DNA of 64,000 nucleotides from Toxonevra muliebris (GCA_963691655.1 OY829327.1:59594079-59658078), one strand, 5' to 3'; positions 21,546-32,648 are shown, numbered from the stretch's first letter. Notes: a model not told the origin generated them from the sequence alone. Numbers and translations: made by a program.

Positions 21546-22433
21546 TATTATGGCACAACAGCCCATGGAGGGCCTAGGCCGAGCTTTTGCATCCACTCAT
21601 ATTGCGTGAGCTATATTTGCACACAAATGGAAGAGACTTACAAAACTGTGTGCCGGATCCGAACGGCGGAGTTATAAGCTTTTCTTACGAAATTTTTACT
21701 CTTGGAAGATTGCCATTACCAGCCAAGAGGTGGCGCCATGGAAAATTGGATGTTCTGTTCTGTGTAATTTATGTATCAAATCAATTTTGCATAACCTTCC
21801 AGTCTTTTTTGCGTAACGTTCCTGTCCGAACATATTTGGTCGCACCATTAAAAAAAAATGCTTTTTCGTATATAATTTTATATTTTCCATGATCCTTTAC
21901 CTTGGAACTAGACCATAGACACTTTGAAATGATTTGCTCCAAGAAGAAGTTTTCTCCGTAATGTACGACAACCTCCAAATTAAGCGCCAAAATGCGTAAC
22001 GTTCCAGTCCGTTTTCACACAGCCATACCACCGAAATTATTAAAGATCGAGATAAAGTTTAGGTATAAGACTCTCAGGTGGCAGGGGGATGGGTGGAATT
22101 CGGGGAATTTCCACGATTTTAATTCAAAAAATACTTTACACAATAAAATGGCAGCATTTTAATTTTGTTGTTCAATGTTATTGTGAAATTTTTTATTTCA
22201 TTTAATTTGTTTGTCGTTCGTTCATAAATTTAAGTAGGTAACTACTTAAAAGACGTGTTTGATTTTTCTACTGGAAACGTAAGTACAATGCCAGCCAGGC
22301 TTCAATCTATGTGCCACTAAAAACTCTGGTAGTTGTTACCGCCATTTAAAAACCGTTTCTTTAGTTAATTCGTGATAACGGAATCGGTATCTCAACTACA
22401 ACTAATTTTATTTAATTTTTTTTCAGCAATAAA
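21546..22433. other. No gene; possible dispersed repeat
   Basis: The phrase TGCGTAACGTTCC occurs twice (about 21810 and 21992), with a related GCATAACCTTCC at about 21790. GGGCCTAGGCCGAGCTTTTG at about 21570 and CCGGATCCGAACGG at about 21653 look like parts of a dispersed fly repeat. No coding potential is recognised. Confidence 0.3.
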
Positions 22434-22700
22434 AAGGGGGGGAGGTGGGGGGAGGGAGAATGTGGGAGTAGTTTTTGTCCGATTTGGCTCATCTTAAAAC
22501 TTAACCTTTGCATAAATATAAAAATTCACGTACCAAATTTCAAGTGGATATCTCTTAAACTACGGTTGTAATCCAATCCGAAATGTCATATTGTGCGGCG
22601 CATAATTATAAGCATACAAAAAACCGTTACTCGATCAAAACCAGTATAACCTGTACACATAGAGTGTAGGGTATTTTGCAGTAGCCTTCGAAATCATTTT
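22434..22700. repeat. Dispersed repeat of the GTGGG...CCAAATTTC type
   Basis: It begins with a G-rich stretch (GGGGGGAGGTGGGGGGAGGG). GTCCGATTTGGCTCATCTTA and TACCAAATTTCAAGTGGATA follow, and it ends near TAGAGTGTAGGGTA. The same style of sequence recurs at 26930-27420. Such blocks are widespread in fly genomes, often linked to LTR-type or other mobile elements. Its origin is not resolved here. Confidence 0.45.
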
Positions 22701-23789
22701 TTGGCTACGTCACCGTCCTAATATATCACGGAATTAACGGAAACAATAATAAAAACGTTTAAGCAATAATTCGTCGATACAATAATCGATTTATCAATGA
22801 ACTTTGGCAAGCGAAATAGTTTACATATTTAAACATAAAACCTTAATTGAAACGGCCATGTTTTCAATATGAAAATATACTCATCAAAAATTGTAATTAA
22901 TGAATATCACATTTGTATTTAAATACGTGCAGGTCCAAACAACAGATAATGGCTGCAACACCTGTTGATATTATTTAAAGGGTCAGATGAATGCTCGCAC
23001 TGCAGTGGTGCAAAAGATAATTGTCGGTACGCATCACCGCGAATTCCCAGAGCGCGGTATTTGATATGAAAGGCCACAAAAAATGCTTACCAACTCGAAA
23101 CTCTGGCATGCTTACATACATACAAACATATATGAACAACAGAAACAAACAAATAAACAAACAACAACAATGAAACGTTTAAGTGCTTAAAAGCTGACGA
23201 TAAAAAACCAAAATTCATTCACTCCAACTGGTAGCACGTTAGAAAAAAGAAGTTTTTTGCTGTTGCCTTGTTTTGTTCATACGAAGTGCCAACATCCGTG
23301 GGCGCTCGCAGGCAGGCAGTCAGTCAGTTATCACCTACATATCGTTCATATCGTTTTGACGTCCTGTTGACAGTGCCTTCCCATAATAGTATCATATGGT
23401 GGAATGCAGCAGCCAAGTGACGCAGTCGTCCTTTGCAGGCGGCGCAACAAAAAATGCATTGACTTGCATGCTTTCAGTTGAGTTTTTGCAATGAATGAAT
23501 CCGTATGCTGAGCTGGTAAACCTAGTGAAGCCACCATTCACTCATTGATTCATTCAATTCTTTTTTTTCCAAGGTAATGCATGCCATAAATGGTGTTGTT
23601 GTTGTTGTCGTTGTTATGTAAGAATTAAGTCGTGAATGGTAGTAAACAAACCTCCAATTGACTGTGCGAAATGTGCACATAGATGTAAAAAACATTTTTC
23701 AGGGATGCAGTGTAAAACGTGAGAGAACCCAACATTGTATAGCGTTGCAAACGAGCTATAAATTTCTACCCAATATTGTAACATAAATA
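22701..23789. other. Apparently single-copy DNA with simple repeats
   Basis: CATA/ACAA runs lie near 23105-23170, a GGCAGGCAGTCAGTCAGT run near 23310, and a TTG run near 23592-23612. No gene motif is seen. Confidence 0.4.
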
Positions 23790-23929
23790 CAATCTTTTCA
23801 AAAAGAGCGTGTTCGGCTTAATTGTAAGAAAAAGGTAAGTATCAAGTTGGGCTTTATTTTCAACATTCAACATTTATTTGTGAATGGCGCTTCAACACAA
23901 TCGTTTTGTAAACATAAGCAAATTTTAAA

Positions 23930-24419
23930 AAATGACCTCCGTGTATGAAAAACGTTTTGAAGCTATTTTTCTTTACTCACATTCAAAGGAACCCATAATG
24001 TTTTGGACAGGCGCTGCAAATATCTTAAGTTGTTGGAAGCATTCGTAAAGAAACGGATCCAGCTTCTTTTAAAGCAACACAATGTTGACGACTTACCAAA
24101 CCACGGTACTTCTAGAGCAACATCAAAACAGTAGGATTTATTAATGAAACTAGTTTTTGAAGCCAATCCTACCATTACGCTTGAAGTAGCCCAGGATGTG
24201 AGGGACATTAATACGAGATGAAGTCGTTTAAGGAAATTTTAAATAGGCATCCAAGCTGTCATAACCAAACCCTGACTGACGACAAACAACAAAACAAATA
24301 AAGAAAATAGCAGAATTTGGTTCCCAAAAACTATGTGACCTTTACAGACCAGCTTTCTTTTCGGTTAGCATAAAACGTGCTTGGTTTATCAAGTGCAGTA
24401 AAATGGTTCAAAGATTAGT
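23930..24419 (+). pseudogene. Tc1-like transposase, N-terminal part
   Basis: The frame begins MTSVYEKRFEAIFLYSHSKE. It then shifts to AAKYLKLLEAFVKK-like and NVDDLPNHGTSRATSKQQDL, followed by KLVFEANPTITLEVAQDV. This is the helix-turn-helix plus the RxxTSKxQDxxI linker of an insect Tc1 family. The related relic at 37400-38384 reads QQQDSVIA and FEANFTISLESTQQ at the same place, so the two are family members. Several stops and frame changes are present. The first catalytic Asp region is missing or unreadable before the SINE insertion. Confidence 0.7.
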
Positions 24420-24712
24420 TACGACCTCGATAGTCCAGTGGGTAGAGCACTAGACTTTCATCTGGGAGGTTCGGGTTCGATTCCCGTCTTCGTCTGGTGG
24501 TTAATTTTCATAACTTTCTTACATTCACTATCAATATGAAGTACACACCTTGGTTGGTAATGGCAAAACCACCAAGCCGATAAAAAATTGCCACACCGCC
24601 GTTCGTAATCGGCATTAAACTGTAGGTCCAACTATGTGGTATCACAATGGGCCGTTCAGGCCTAAGTGTGTCTCTCGACAGCCACTCCAACCAACCAACC
24701 AACCTACGCATC
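24420..24712 (+). mobile_element. tRNA-derived SINE, single tRNA-like head
   Basis: The head (24421-24494) looks like a tRNA: an A-box-like TAGTCCAGTGGGTAGAGC, then CTTTCATCTGGGAGG in the anticodon region (reminiscent of tRNA-Glu) and a B-box GGTTCGATTCC. The body TGGTGGTTAATTTTCATAAC ... GGTAATGGCAAAACCACCAA ... GCCGTTCGTAATCGGCATTA follows. This body is shared with the dimeric SINE at 32215-32638 and with 60767-61110. The 3' end differs: TATGTGGTATCACAATGGGC and a CAACCAACCAAC tail, with no second tRNA-like unit. It sits between two parts of a Tc1-like transposase. Confidence 0.85.
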
Positions 24713-24719
24713 CAGGAGC

Positions 24720-25064
24720 TGTTGATGTTTGGGTATTATTATTAGCAGAATAGAGTTACGATACGTTAATCATATTCATAAGAAATTTGTATGCCCGATT
24801 TATACTAGGATGCTAATAAAAGGTTTAGGAAACGAAATCGAAATTGAAGACAAAAAAAGTAAATCAAGAGGACAACGGTTTTAAACATCAAAGTCGCTTG
24901 TGCAGTAAGTCAAACGAAGAAAATGTGGTAAGAATGTTGAACTGCGCTTCTCAATCTCTAGATGCTAACCCTATCGACCGTTTTTGAGTAAATGTAGAGC
25001 TGACGATGAGAAGCGACATTTGAACGACAGCTTAAATCAATATGGCAAAGTTTACAAAAATCTA
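24720..25064 (+). pseudogene. Tc1-like transposase, catalytic C-terminal part
   Basis: The plus strand reads NQEDNGFKHQSRLCSKSNEE (second catalytic Asp in QEDN), then ENVVRMLNCASQSLDANPID, where DANPI(E) is the third acidic site, here Asp instead of the usual Glu. Later pieces are VELTMRSDI and INMAKFTKI in broken frames. The order fits the family at 23930-24419. Reading stops at about 25064, where a mariner in the opposite orientation begins. Confidence 0.78.
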
Positions 25065-26115
25065 GTTGGGTGGGGGAAAAAGTATTCGGCGTTTTTTATT
25101 AAAAATATGCAACATTTTTTTTTTATTCAAAAATCATTTTGTTAATTCAAATATTGTCCATACTTTTCAACTATCTTCTTCCATTTTTCCACTAGTACCA
25201 TTATCTTTTATTGTAGAATTTCGGGATTTTTGAAAAAACTTAGGCGCTTTTCGCAGTCCTCCTTTGAGGCTAATTTGTCCCAGCAGAGAGTGCTGGAGAG
25301 ATCGGAGCAAATAATAATCTGACGATGCAATGTCAGAACTTTACGGTATATGCTGGGTCAACAAAAATGTGTGTGGTCTAGCATTGTCACACCTTTCCTG
25401 TTGATCTATTCCGGCCTCTTTTTTTCAATTTCTTGCTTCAACCGGATTAATTGCTGGCAGTAGAGATTCGAATCAATTGTTTGGCTAGGCAGTGGTAGCT
25501 CATAACCTTTGTAGTCTCATCAAACACATAGCATCACCTTCCTTGTCGTCAATCCCGGCTTTGACACCGTTCTTGAAGCTTTACCTTTTTTCGGCCAGGA
25601 CCGTTTTCGAACAATATTATCTTATGTGATCCACTTTTATCACCTGTTACCATACGTTTCAAAAATGGCTCAATTTCGTTTCGTTTCAACAGCGAATCGC
25701 AAATGGAAATTCGGTCCATTACATTTTTTGCACATTGTTCATAAAGCTCCCAAACATCGAGCTTCTTTTTTAAACCAATTTTCTGCAGATGGTTTAAAAC
25801 TATTTTATGGTCGATCTCCAGTTCCTTAGCGATGTCATGACAAGGGTCTTCTTGAACCTTATCCATACTTTCATCAACTTTCTCGATTATAGATCGACCA
25901 GAGCGAAGAAAATTTATCTTCAAAATTTCCAGAACTAAAGCGAGCGAACCATTTTCTGGCAGTTGATTCGGATAGAGTATCTTCACCCTAAACGGCACAA
26001 ATCTTTTCACACGCCTTCACATGCTGCATTCTTCCCTTTGTCGTAGTAAATTTGTAAAATATAACGTGTTTTTTCTGAAATTTCAATAACTTTAAGCACG
26101 ACGCACAGTGTAGCG
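25065..26115 (-). mobile_element. Mariner element relic
   Basis: One end is visible at 25066 (GTTGGGTGGGGGAAAAAGTA). The minus strand carries a mariner transposase over most of the length. I could not identify the opposite terminal repeat near 26100-26130, so the right boundary is approximate. Confidence 0.65.
25130..26040 (-). pseudogene. Mariner transposase, decayed
   Basis: From the N-terminus (about 26010) the frame reads GRSIIEKVDESMDKVQEDPC, then DIAKELEIDHKIVLNHLQKI and LKKKLDVWELYEQCAKNVMD, then SICDSLLKRNEIEPFLKRMV and TGDKSG. These are helix-turn-helix and linker motifs, and TGD is the first catalytic Asp. The open part ends near 25549. Beyond it, broken frames give NARPHTFLLTQH (second Asp region; the Asp itself in CDNARPH is retained) and a C-terminal VEKWKKIVEKYGQYLN. 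A deletion removes much of the region between the first and second Asp. It is inactive. Confidence 0.82.
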
Positions 26116-26924
26116 AGTATGGATAAAATACCCAAATTGCGATTTCAGGGAATTGAAAATTTGGGTATGAAGTTTCAATGATAATACTTTAATTATGAGA
26201 AATCCAAAAGATTGTTACAAAATATTTATAAAGAAAAAAGTTATGGGAATTCAAGCCCACTTATTTTTATGTCGTCATTTTACCATATTACAAAGTAAAA
26301 TTTATGCTTCATCTTTGAATTTCGATAACTTGATATATGAATCAAAAGTGTTGATAACATATAATTGGGTAATTTTTAAAAACTGGCAATGCTAAATTTG
26401 CATATGCATTTTTGACGTCTGACTTTTACCGATATTGTAGGGCAATGTAAAGAAAGCACTCTAAAACAATTAAAAGTCTGAATTAATGTTAAAGTAAAAA
26501 AAAACACCTTCGATTTTTTTTATATATCTTTCAAGCAAGTATATAGATTAATATTTGAAAGTTTCAGCTGCTTTCGTCTGCTGGAAAGGTAGGCCTAAGT
26601 TATCATATGAAGAAGGGTGTAAGAGAACGAAAAAACGGAGAGTAGATAAGCTTATAGCTTGAAGCTATCCCGAACAAATAATGAAAGCTGCAGCTTAGTT
26701 GTTTACAGACAAGAAGCTAAAAATGGGGATGAAATAGAACAATTCATATTGTCAGAAGCATATAAAAGCACAGCGGACGATGGCAGTTAGGTTTCTCCAG
26801 ATAGGTAATCTAGCGATGATGATAAAAGCTAAAGTGACTATTTTTTTTCAATGTGTGGATATCAATATAAAATAAACAAAAAAATGAAATTTATATATAT
26901 TTAAATCCCACATTTAATTTTTTT
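26116..26924. other. No gene recognised
   Basis: AT-rich DNA between the mariner relic and the GTGGGCG-type repeat. A 66-codon frame at 26195 has no recognisable motif. Confidence 0.4.
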
Positions 26925-27430
26925 TTAATATGAAAGGTGGGCGTGGCCGATAGCAAAATAGTTTCATAGGCACCACTTAGTAATCTTGGGGACAATTCTG
27001 AAGAATTTTCAACTTCTGTCGTTATTTATTTTGATATTACATTACTTTTCTTTAAAAAAATTTAAAAAGCTATGTGAGAGGTGGGCGTGGTTTTAATCCG
27101 ATTTTCCTAAGATGTTGTATATTAGCTTCGTTGCTCATAAAAACGATATGTACCAAATTTCGATAGTCTACAATAACTCCTATTTTTGTCCGTTCACTAC
27201 ATGAACTCGTCACACTGTGCCACACCCATATTCCCAATCAAGTTTATTACTTCAACAGTTTTTGAGATATTGTAATTTTTTGATTCAGCTTGTATGGGAA
27301 GTGGGCGTGTCCGTTAACCGATTTGGTTGAAACTCGCAGTATTTCTTAATCTTTACCTTAAAAATATCTGCGCAAAATTTGATCGGTTATATGGAGTTGT
27401 ATGGAGACGCTAGACTGTGCAACGTACCAA
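26925..27430. repeat. Dispersed repeat with three GTGGGCGTG phrases
   Basis: Phrases of the type GGTGGGCGTGG occur at about 26937, 27081 and 27301, each followed by CCGATTTT / CCGATAGC / CCGATTTGG. TACCAAATTTCGATAGTCTA and GCAAAATTTGATCGG also occur. The about 145-220-bp spacing suggests internal repetition. This class is common in fly genomes; I cannot assign the parent element. Confidence 0.5.
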
Positions 27431-27692
27431 TCTCAATAAAATTCTCACAAATAATGAGCTGTTTTGTCTCTTTTTAAGCAAAAAACAAAGAGCTGCCAGA
27501 TGGAACTAACCGTTTCAAAGTTATGGCACTTTAAAGGCCAGCGAATAGAAAAACTCGAAATTATGGTGGCTGAATACCATATTATGACATCGTATTAGAG
27601 AAAAAAAATATTTAGAAATAATATGGGTTTTTTATTTTGATTGTGGCAGTTTTTTAAGGAGTTAGGTCGAACACGCTCTTGTTGAAAGGACT

Positions 27693-28980
27693 TAATACAC
27701 ATACATAAGTATGCATATTATTACAAAAGTTGTTCGTTGAAATTGATAAAGCAAATGTGGATTTTTTGAATCTCTAGGATTTGAACCGTCGATCAATGGT
27801 TCATGCCAGAATCATGCTAGAAGATTTTCGAAAACTTCAGAACTCAGACTTTCCGATACGCTGGCATGTTTTGCAGTTGCTTACGATGGACCCAAATTTA
27901 ACTGATGATGAAAGATTCATTCCCTTTCAAAAAAAGTATGGATAACTAAACTAATATGGTAATTTAAGCAAGTCATGCGTTGCAACATGAAAAATATAGC
28001 CACTTTGAACCAGTCACTTCCAAAACTCATCCCAAATAAACATTTTCGTTTTTGTAGTGCAGTTTCGCATATGTGAAAGGACGAAATAGCACACTTTTTA
28101 TTTAATTTCGTTTTTATTCCAGAAGATCTAGAAGTGCTACAATATCAATTTAAAGAGCTTGACGAGTAGGTTAGCCAACAATTATCAGATTTAAAATCGG
28201 TTTAGCCAATTCCAAAATATTAGCGTCAGAAGTTCTTTAAAATTCACTCATTGAACAAAGCATTGAATTCATCGCTGTAAAAATCATAGCTTAAGCGGGA
28301 GTAAATAACAAATGAGAAAGAGAGATAAAACATTAGTAACGGCATTTCTCAGAATTATCTAACGAATTATCTGCATACACAAACTGAAATTCACAACCTA
28401 TAATTATACCTAATTCTTAACATTTCATTTTCTGTCCACGATTTTTGCTAAACATTTTTTATTTCGCTAAAAATTTCAATGTTGCAACCCTGTTTAATTG
28501 CAAACTTGCATATTGTCAATAATCTCGGGGAATTTACAACGTTCATATTTAGTTTCCATCGCCGGGCCGCTAAAAGCGCCTACTGTCTGTCAACAGTGGT
28601 CAATTCAGTGGTACATCGTCAAATCATTCACTTTACTACATATTTCCATGTTCATTCCTCCAACTGTCCGTCCATTCCGTCCATGGACAACACTCTGTTT
28701 TGCAATTCAATATTTTTCCGCCTGTAGCTCTCAGAGGGAGTTTATTTAGCATTCAGATGCTATGCACTCCCTACATTGCATGCGCACAATAAAACTATCA
28801 AAAAATGCATGAACAAAAAAAAAACGGTGCTGGCGCCAACTATTCATATGCAACAATGGGCAAGCACGCAAAAAATGATTTTCACAGCTTACAGATGCAG
28901 TAGAAAAAATTTGGCACTAGGATGTTTGTAATTACCACAAAGGACGTGAGGGAGTGTGTGTATGAGTGGATGTAAAGGGT
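27693..28980. other. No recognised gene
   Basis: At about 27778-27945 an open stretch reads VHARIMLEDFRKLQNSDFPI, then WHVLQLLTMDPNLTDDERF. I do not recognise it. The rest, including 28440-28760, shows open frames but no motif. Confidence 0.35.
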
Positions 28981-29205
28981 AAGCTGGAAGTATAGTTGCT
29001 TCAGAGATGTTTTTAATATATGATATTATAGCAATTCCAATGAACTCAATTGAGTTCAATTCAACTAATTAGATATAATATTCAAATTCCTTGATATGTA
29101 TGTGGTTTAGTGTAAATTTCAATTTCCAAATCTTAAAGCACTTCCAAAACAATTTGAACAATTTGAAGCAGATTCCAATTCCAATTCCAATCTTACTATT
29201 ATCAT
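28981..29205. repeat. AATTCC/AATTGA cryptic simple repeat
   Basis: It has many variants of CAATTCCAA and CAATTTGAA, ending with CCAATTCCAATTCCAATC near 29170. The style matches the inside of the hAT-type element at 55861-58535. Confidence 0.45.
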
Positions 29206-30419
29206 ATCGTCGTCGTTCTGGCAGAATTCACTAAGTCCGCTTTTTTAATTTCTGAGATGAAGTTAGTTTATGCAGTACATGGTGCGCTACGAGCACTGGC
29301 AGAACTTAAAAAGTTAACGGATTGATACACACATAAGTACTTATATGTTTTAACTGCATCATCAAAAATCTAATTAATACGGATTCAACTAAAAAAATTA
29401 ATTTGGACTTAGTGATTTATGCTTGAACGACGACGATATATAGTTTGTCAAGTAATTGTTTGCAAACTGAAAAAATTTTAAAATTTGATTTTTACAGCAT
29501 TTTTACAATACAAAGAAAATTGGAAAGTGTAGGAATTATTTACAAATTTGTATTAATTGAATATTCCACTTTCATATACATAATATTAAAATCATTTCTC
29601 TTTTATAACCAAAAAAATTCTAAGAACAAAAAAAAGCAAAACAACCATATAAAAAATTAGGTCTGATCCCGTACTTTTTGGGTAAAGTTTGGTAAACTGA
29701 GAGTAAACAAAAAATACTCTCTGCTCTAGACAAAAGTGCACAAAAGTACAGGAACGCAAAAAATACCTTTCTTGAACGAAATAAAACGTCTAATTGTAGC
29801 GGCGATTAAAATTAAAAAAACAAAGTTTCTGGGATATTTAATAAAATAAAAATTGTTAAGTCTTACAAGAAAATAAATAATGAAAAAATAAAACATAAAT
29901 TATTCGCTCGAAGAATCTTCACCGCCATTTGCATTATTCAGAAATAGCAGAAGCTCCTACATCATACAGGCACTTATGTCATTAATCTGTGGAGAATGTA
30001 GGTAAAAATTAACAAACATACCATAAATACATTTTCAAACGTTTTTTGAACATTTTTCGTTTTAAATAACACTATTTTTCTAAAAATCCTTTATTTATTT
30101 GAAATTTAAAATTTTCAATATATTTTCACAAATGCAAAAAAGCTGATAAATACAAAACAGCTGATGGTTTGACACTTTTATCATTTTTACCCGAAGAAAA
30201 AGTGCGGGCTGTTTCGTGCAAGAAGGAGAAGACAATTACTCTCTCATCTGCGCTCTCATTTGCAAGTTTTTTAACACGTGCATCCGCGGTAAAGTAAGCA
30301 AGCATTGAAAAAGTGGCGTCATGTCGGTAAAAATTAACGGTACTTCTCACAAACATTTTGAGTTGGCATCAATTGGTTGAATAGCATCAGCTTTGCTGAC
30401 AGCTCTGGTTTCAATGACC
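29206..30419. other. AT-rich DNA, no gene recognised
   Basis: A minus-strand frame of 76 codons (30126-30356) and a few shorter ones are open but carry no motif I know. Confidence 0.4.
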
Positions 30420-31700
30420 ACACTTTGCAACCAACATTGTACATTGCTAACTTTTCAGTTCTCGAGAGCAGACGAGATTTGAGTTAGCCAAAGTGTGAGT
30501 AGAAGGCCTTATTTGCGACACTTAATCTGTCTTTTATAGCCACAGACGTGTTGGCATCGCTGCTGATTTAGACACCCAGATATTTAAATTTTTTCACTTT
30601 TTCAATACGATCATTATCTATTTCAATGTATTCAACATTTCTCGTATTCTTTACAAACTGCATGTATTTTGTTTTTCCGTCGTTTATGCAAAGTCCTAAT
30701 TCAATTGCCGCATATTTCAACTTTTTGTATATCTTCTTCAGTCCAGCTTCTATGTTTGAAATAATAACGATATCGTCAGCATATGCTAACACTTGTGATA
30801 TGTTGCTGAAGATTGAGTCGCCACAGCTTAGTTTACGTATTATGTCGTGCAGGAGTAGATTAAAAATTGTTGCTGACAAAGCGCCTGCTGCTTAACACCC
30901 TCTGAATAATCAAATTGTCTTGATGCTTCTCCTTGGACTATTGTATTGTAAAGCGTTATCATAATCAAATTTATAATTTTCTTTTACTCGATCTCTCCAT
31001 ACTCTATCAAACGCTTGCTTAAAGATCTATGAACAAGCCGTATAGGTCTATTTCGTTCTCATTATGCTTTTCAAAGATTTCCATTAAAGTAAAACTTTGA
31101 TCTACAGTGAGCCTGCCGTGCCGAAAGCCACACTGGTATTCATCTTAAATCTCTTCAGCCTATATGTTAAGTCTTTTGTTGAGTACATTTGCGAAAACTT
31201 TGTACCCGGTATTAAGAAGTGATATGCCTCTATAATTACTGCAATCTGTATCACCCTTTTTTTGTAACGGAATTATAAGGCTGGTGTTCCTTTTTTCCGG
31301 AATGCTTTCACTTTCCCAGATTTGTTTTACTAAGTCAATATATATATACTTCCAAAGATTGTCATCTCCATATTTAAAGAGTTCAGCAGTTATTTGATCT
31401 TTTCCGCTACTTTTGCTATTCTTAAGTTTTTTCAAGGCTTCTACTACTTCACTATCGCTTGGAGGCTCAATCAAGTTTTCAGCTGTACTATAATCAATAC
31501 ATAGACACATTTTCTGTTGGGGTATGGATTTCGTTTGTGTTAAGAAAGTCGCTGTAGTATTCTCGCCATCTCTCAACTATTTTTGCTTTTTCTCCTTTTG
31601 TCCTTGTACATGCTTGTTCGAGGCTGATAAGCCTTTGTTAGATACAATCTTATCGATGTTCCATTTGACTCTTTATATGCATTCGAGCGTCACCGATCTC
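30420..31700 (-). pseudogene. RTE-like non-LTR reverse transcriptase, nearly full domain
   Basis: From the 5' side (about 31650) the minus strand reads ISLEQACTRTKGEKAKIVER, then WREYYSDFLNT: the end of the endonuclease-RT linker. In a second frame, EVVEALKKLKNSKSSGKDQI and TAELFKYGDD lead to IPLQKKGDTDCSNYRGISLL and NTGYKVFANVLNKRL. QCGFRHGR (about 31110) and a decayed FIDL-x-AFD region follow. The palm core is QVLAYADDIVII, with the catalytic YADD intact, then LGLCINDGKTKYM and FKYLGV, ending with KSRLLSRTEKLAMYNV near 30430. This is the order of RTE-type insect LINEs. A few frameshifts inactivate it. Confidence 0.85.
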
Positions 31701-32179
31701 TGCGATTCTCTGTTTTACTTTTGCCACTATAAAATAAATTATAATAAATAATTCACAATTCGGTCCACAGAAACGCCGGACATCGTATATGGAAGTACCA
31801 CGTCTCTTATCTATAACTACAGGGTCTATTTGGTTGGCACCTCTGCTAGTATTTGCACAAGTATGTTTATGTATGGCTTTGTGCAGGAAGGATACACTGC
31901 TTATGCGTAGACAATTACATGTCCATGTCGCAAAATGTAAACCATTGTCCTTAATTCATTGCTTGGGTCGGTATCTAAAATAAAGATCGTATATCCGAGG
32001 TAGTTGTCATGGGTTTATGACAATTGATACTGGTAAAAGGTTGTCAGCCTTAGGACTAGTCCCTTCTAGATCACCCACTCCTTTTGTCCTCTTCCTTCCA
32101 CTGTGGTTTCTTATTCAGTAAGGTACTCAGTCTACTCTAGATTGCTAGTAAAAGGTGAGATACATCATTCCTACAGCTA
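31701..32179. other. No recognised gene
   Basis: GC content is slightly higher than in the surroundings and several short open frames occur, but no motif, paired end or RNA could be named. Confidence 0.35.
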
Positions 32180-32204
32180 TTGATCCGTAATCATGTTGCA
32201 CATT

Positions 32205-32214
32205 ACTACCCTTA
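32205..32214. repeat. 10-bp target-site duplication of the dimeric SINE, left copy
   Basis: ACTACCCTTA, identical to 32639-32648. Confidence 0.93.
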
Positions 32215-32638
32215 TTATTATTTGAAGGAAGGACGACTCGAAAGTCAGGCACTGCGATCTGTAAGATCTATTGTACCAAAGCCCCAAGTTAAGAAAGAAA
32301 GAAAGGAAGAGAGAAAGAAAAATGAATTCGAAACATACCCAAGCCGAGAATCGAACTCGGGTCTCCAGAGACAAGAGTCTGGCATTCGGCCACTAGATCA
32401 CAGTGGCGATGGTTGGACTTAAAGTTTAGTGCCGATTCCGAACGGCTGTGTGGCAATTTTTTATCAGCTTGGTGGTTTTGCCATTACCAACCATACACCT
32501 TGGTTGGTACTTGTACACTTTCTTATATTTCTCATGCACTTCATATAGAATTAACCACCAGACCAAGACTGGTATCGAACCCGCAACCTTCTGGGTGAAA
32601 TCTTGTGCACTATCCATTAGACTAACGAGATCGTCATA
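32215..32638 (-). mobile_element. Dimeric (twin-tRNA) SINE, complete
   Basis: In the minus-strand direction there are four modules. First is a tRNA-like head (32560-32638): A-box TAGTCTAATGGATAGTGC, then GATTTCACCCAGAAGG as in tRNA-Glu, and B-box GGTTCGATACC. Second is a body with GGTAATGGCAAAACCACCAA and GCCGTTCGGAATCGGCACTA. Third is another tRNA-like unit (about 32338-32409): A-box-like GTGATCTAGTGGCCGAATGC, a CCAGA/TCTGG stem, and B-box GAGTTCGATTC. Fourth is a pyrimidine-rich stretch (TTTCTCTCTTCCTTTC) and a 3' end GTGCCTGACTTTCGAGTCGT plus AATAATAA. It is flanked by a perfect 10-bp duplication, so the dimer moved as one unit. The first head may be tRNA-Glu-derived; the second is not assigned. 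Confidence 0.92.
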
Positions 32639-32648
32639 ACTACCCTTA
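32639..32648. repeat. 10-bp target-site duplication of the dimeric SINE, right copy
   Basis: ACTACCCTTA, identical to 32205-32214. Confidence 0.93.

Larger units (their letters stand above)
23790..27692 (+). mobile_element. Tc1-like transposon, repeatedly invaded
   Basis: The left end (ATCTTTTCAAAAAGAGCGTG at about 23791) and the right end (reverse complement AGTCCTTTCAACAAGAGCGT ending at 27692, followed by TA) are inverted. The left 200 bp also match the end of the minus-strand relic at about 38100-38384. Inside, transposase pieces are split by a SINE (24420-24712) and a mariner (25065-26115). About 1.5 kb of other DNA precedes the right end. Joining the two ends into one original element is my inference from end similarity and order. 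Confidence 0.6.

Noticed and set aside
24421..24494. Genuine tRNA gene
   Set aside because: It has A- and B-box-like sequence, but the ends do not form a proper acceptor stem. The following body is shared with two other copies, so it is a SINE head.
32338..32409. Genuine tRNA gene on the minus strand
   Set aside because: The unit is part of a repeat also present at 60767-61110 and is bounded by a SINE body and a target-site duplication.
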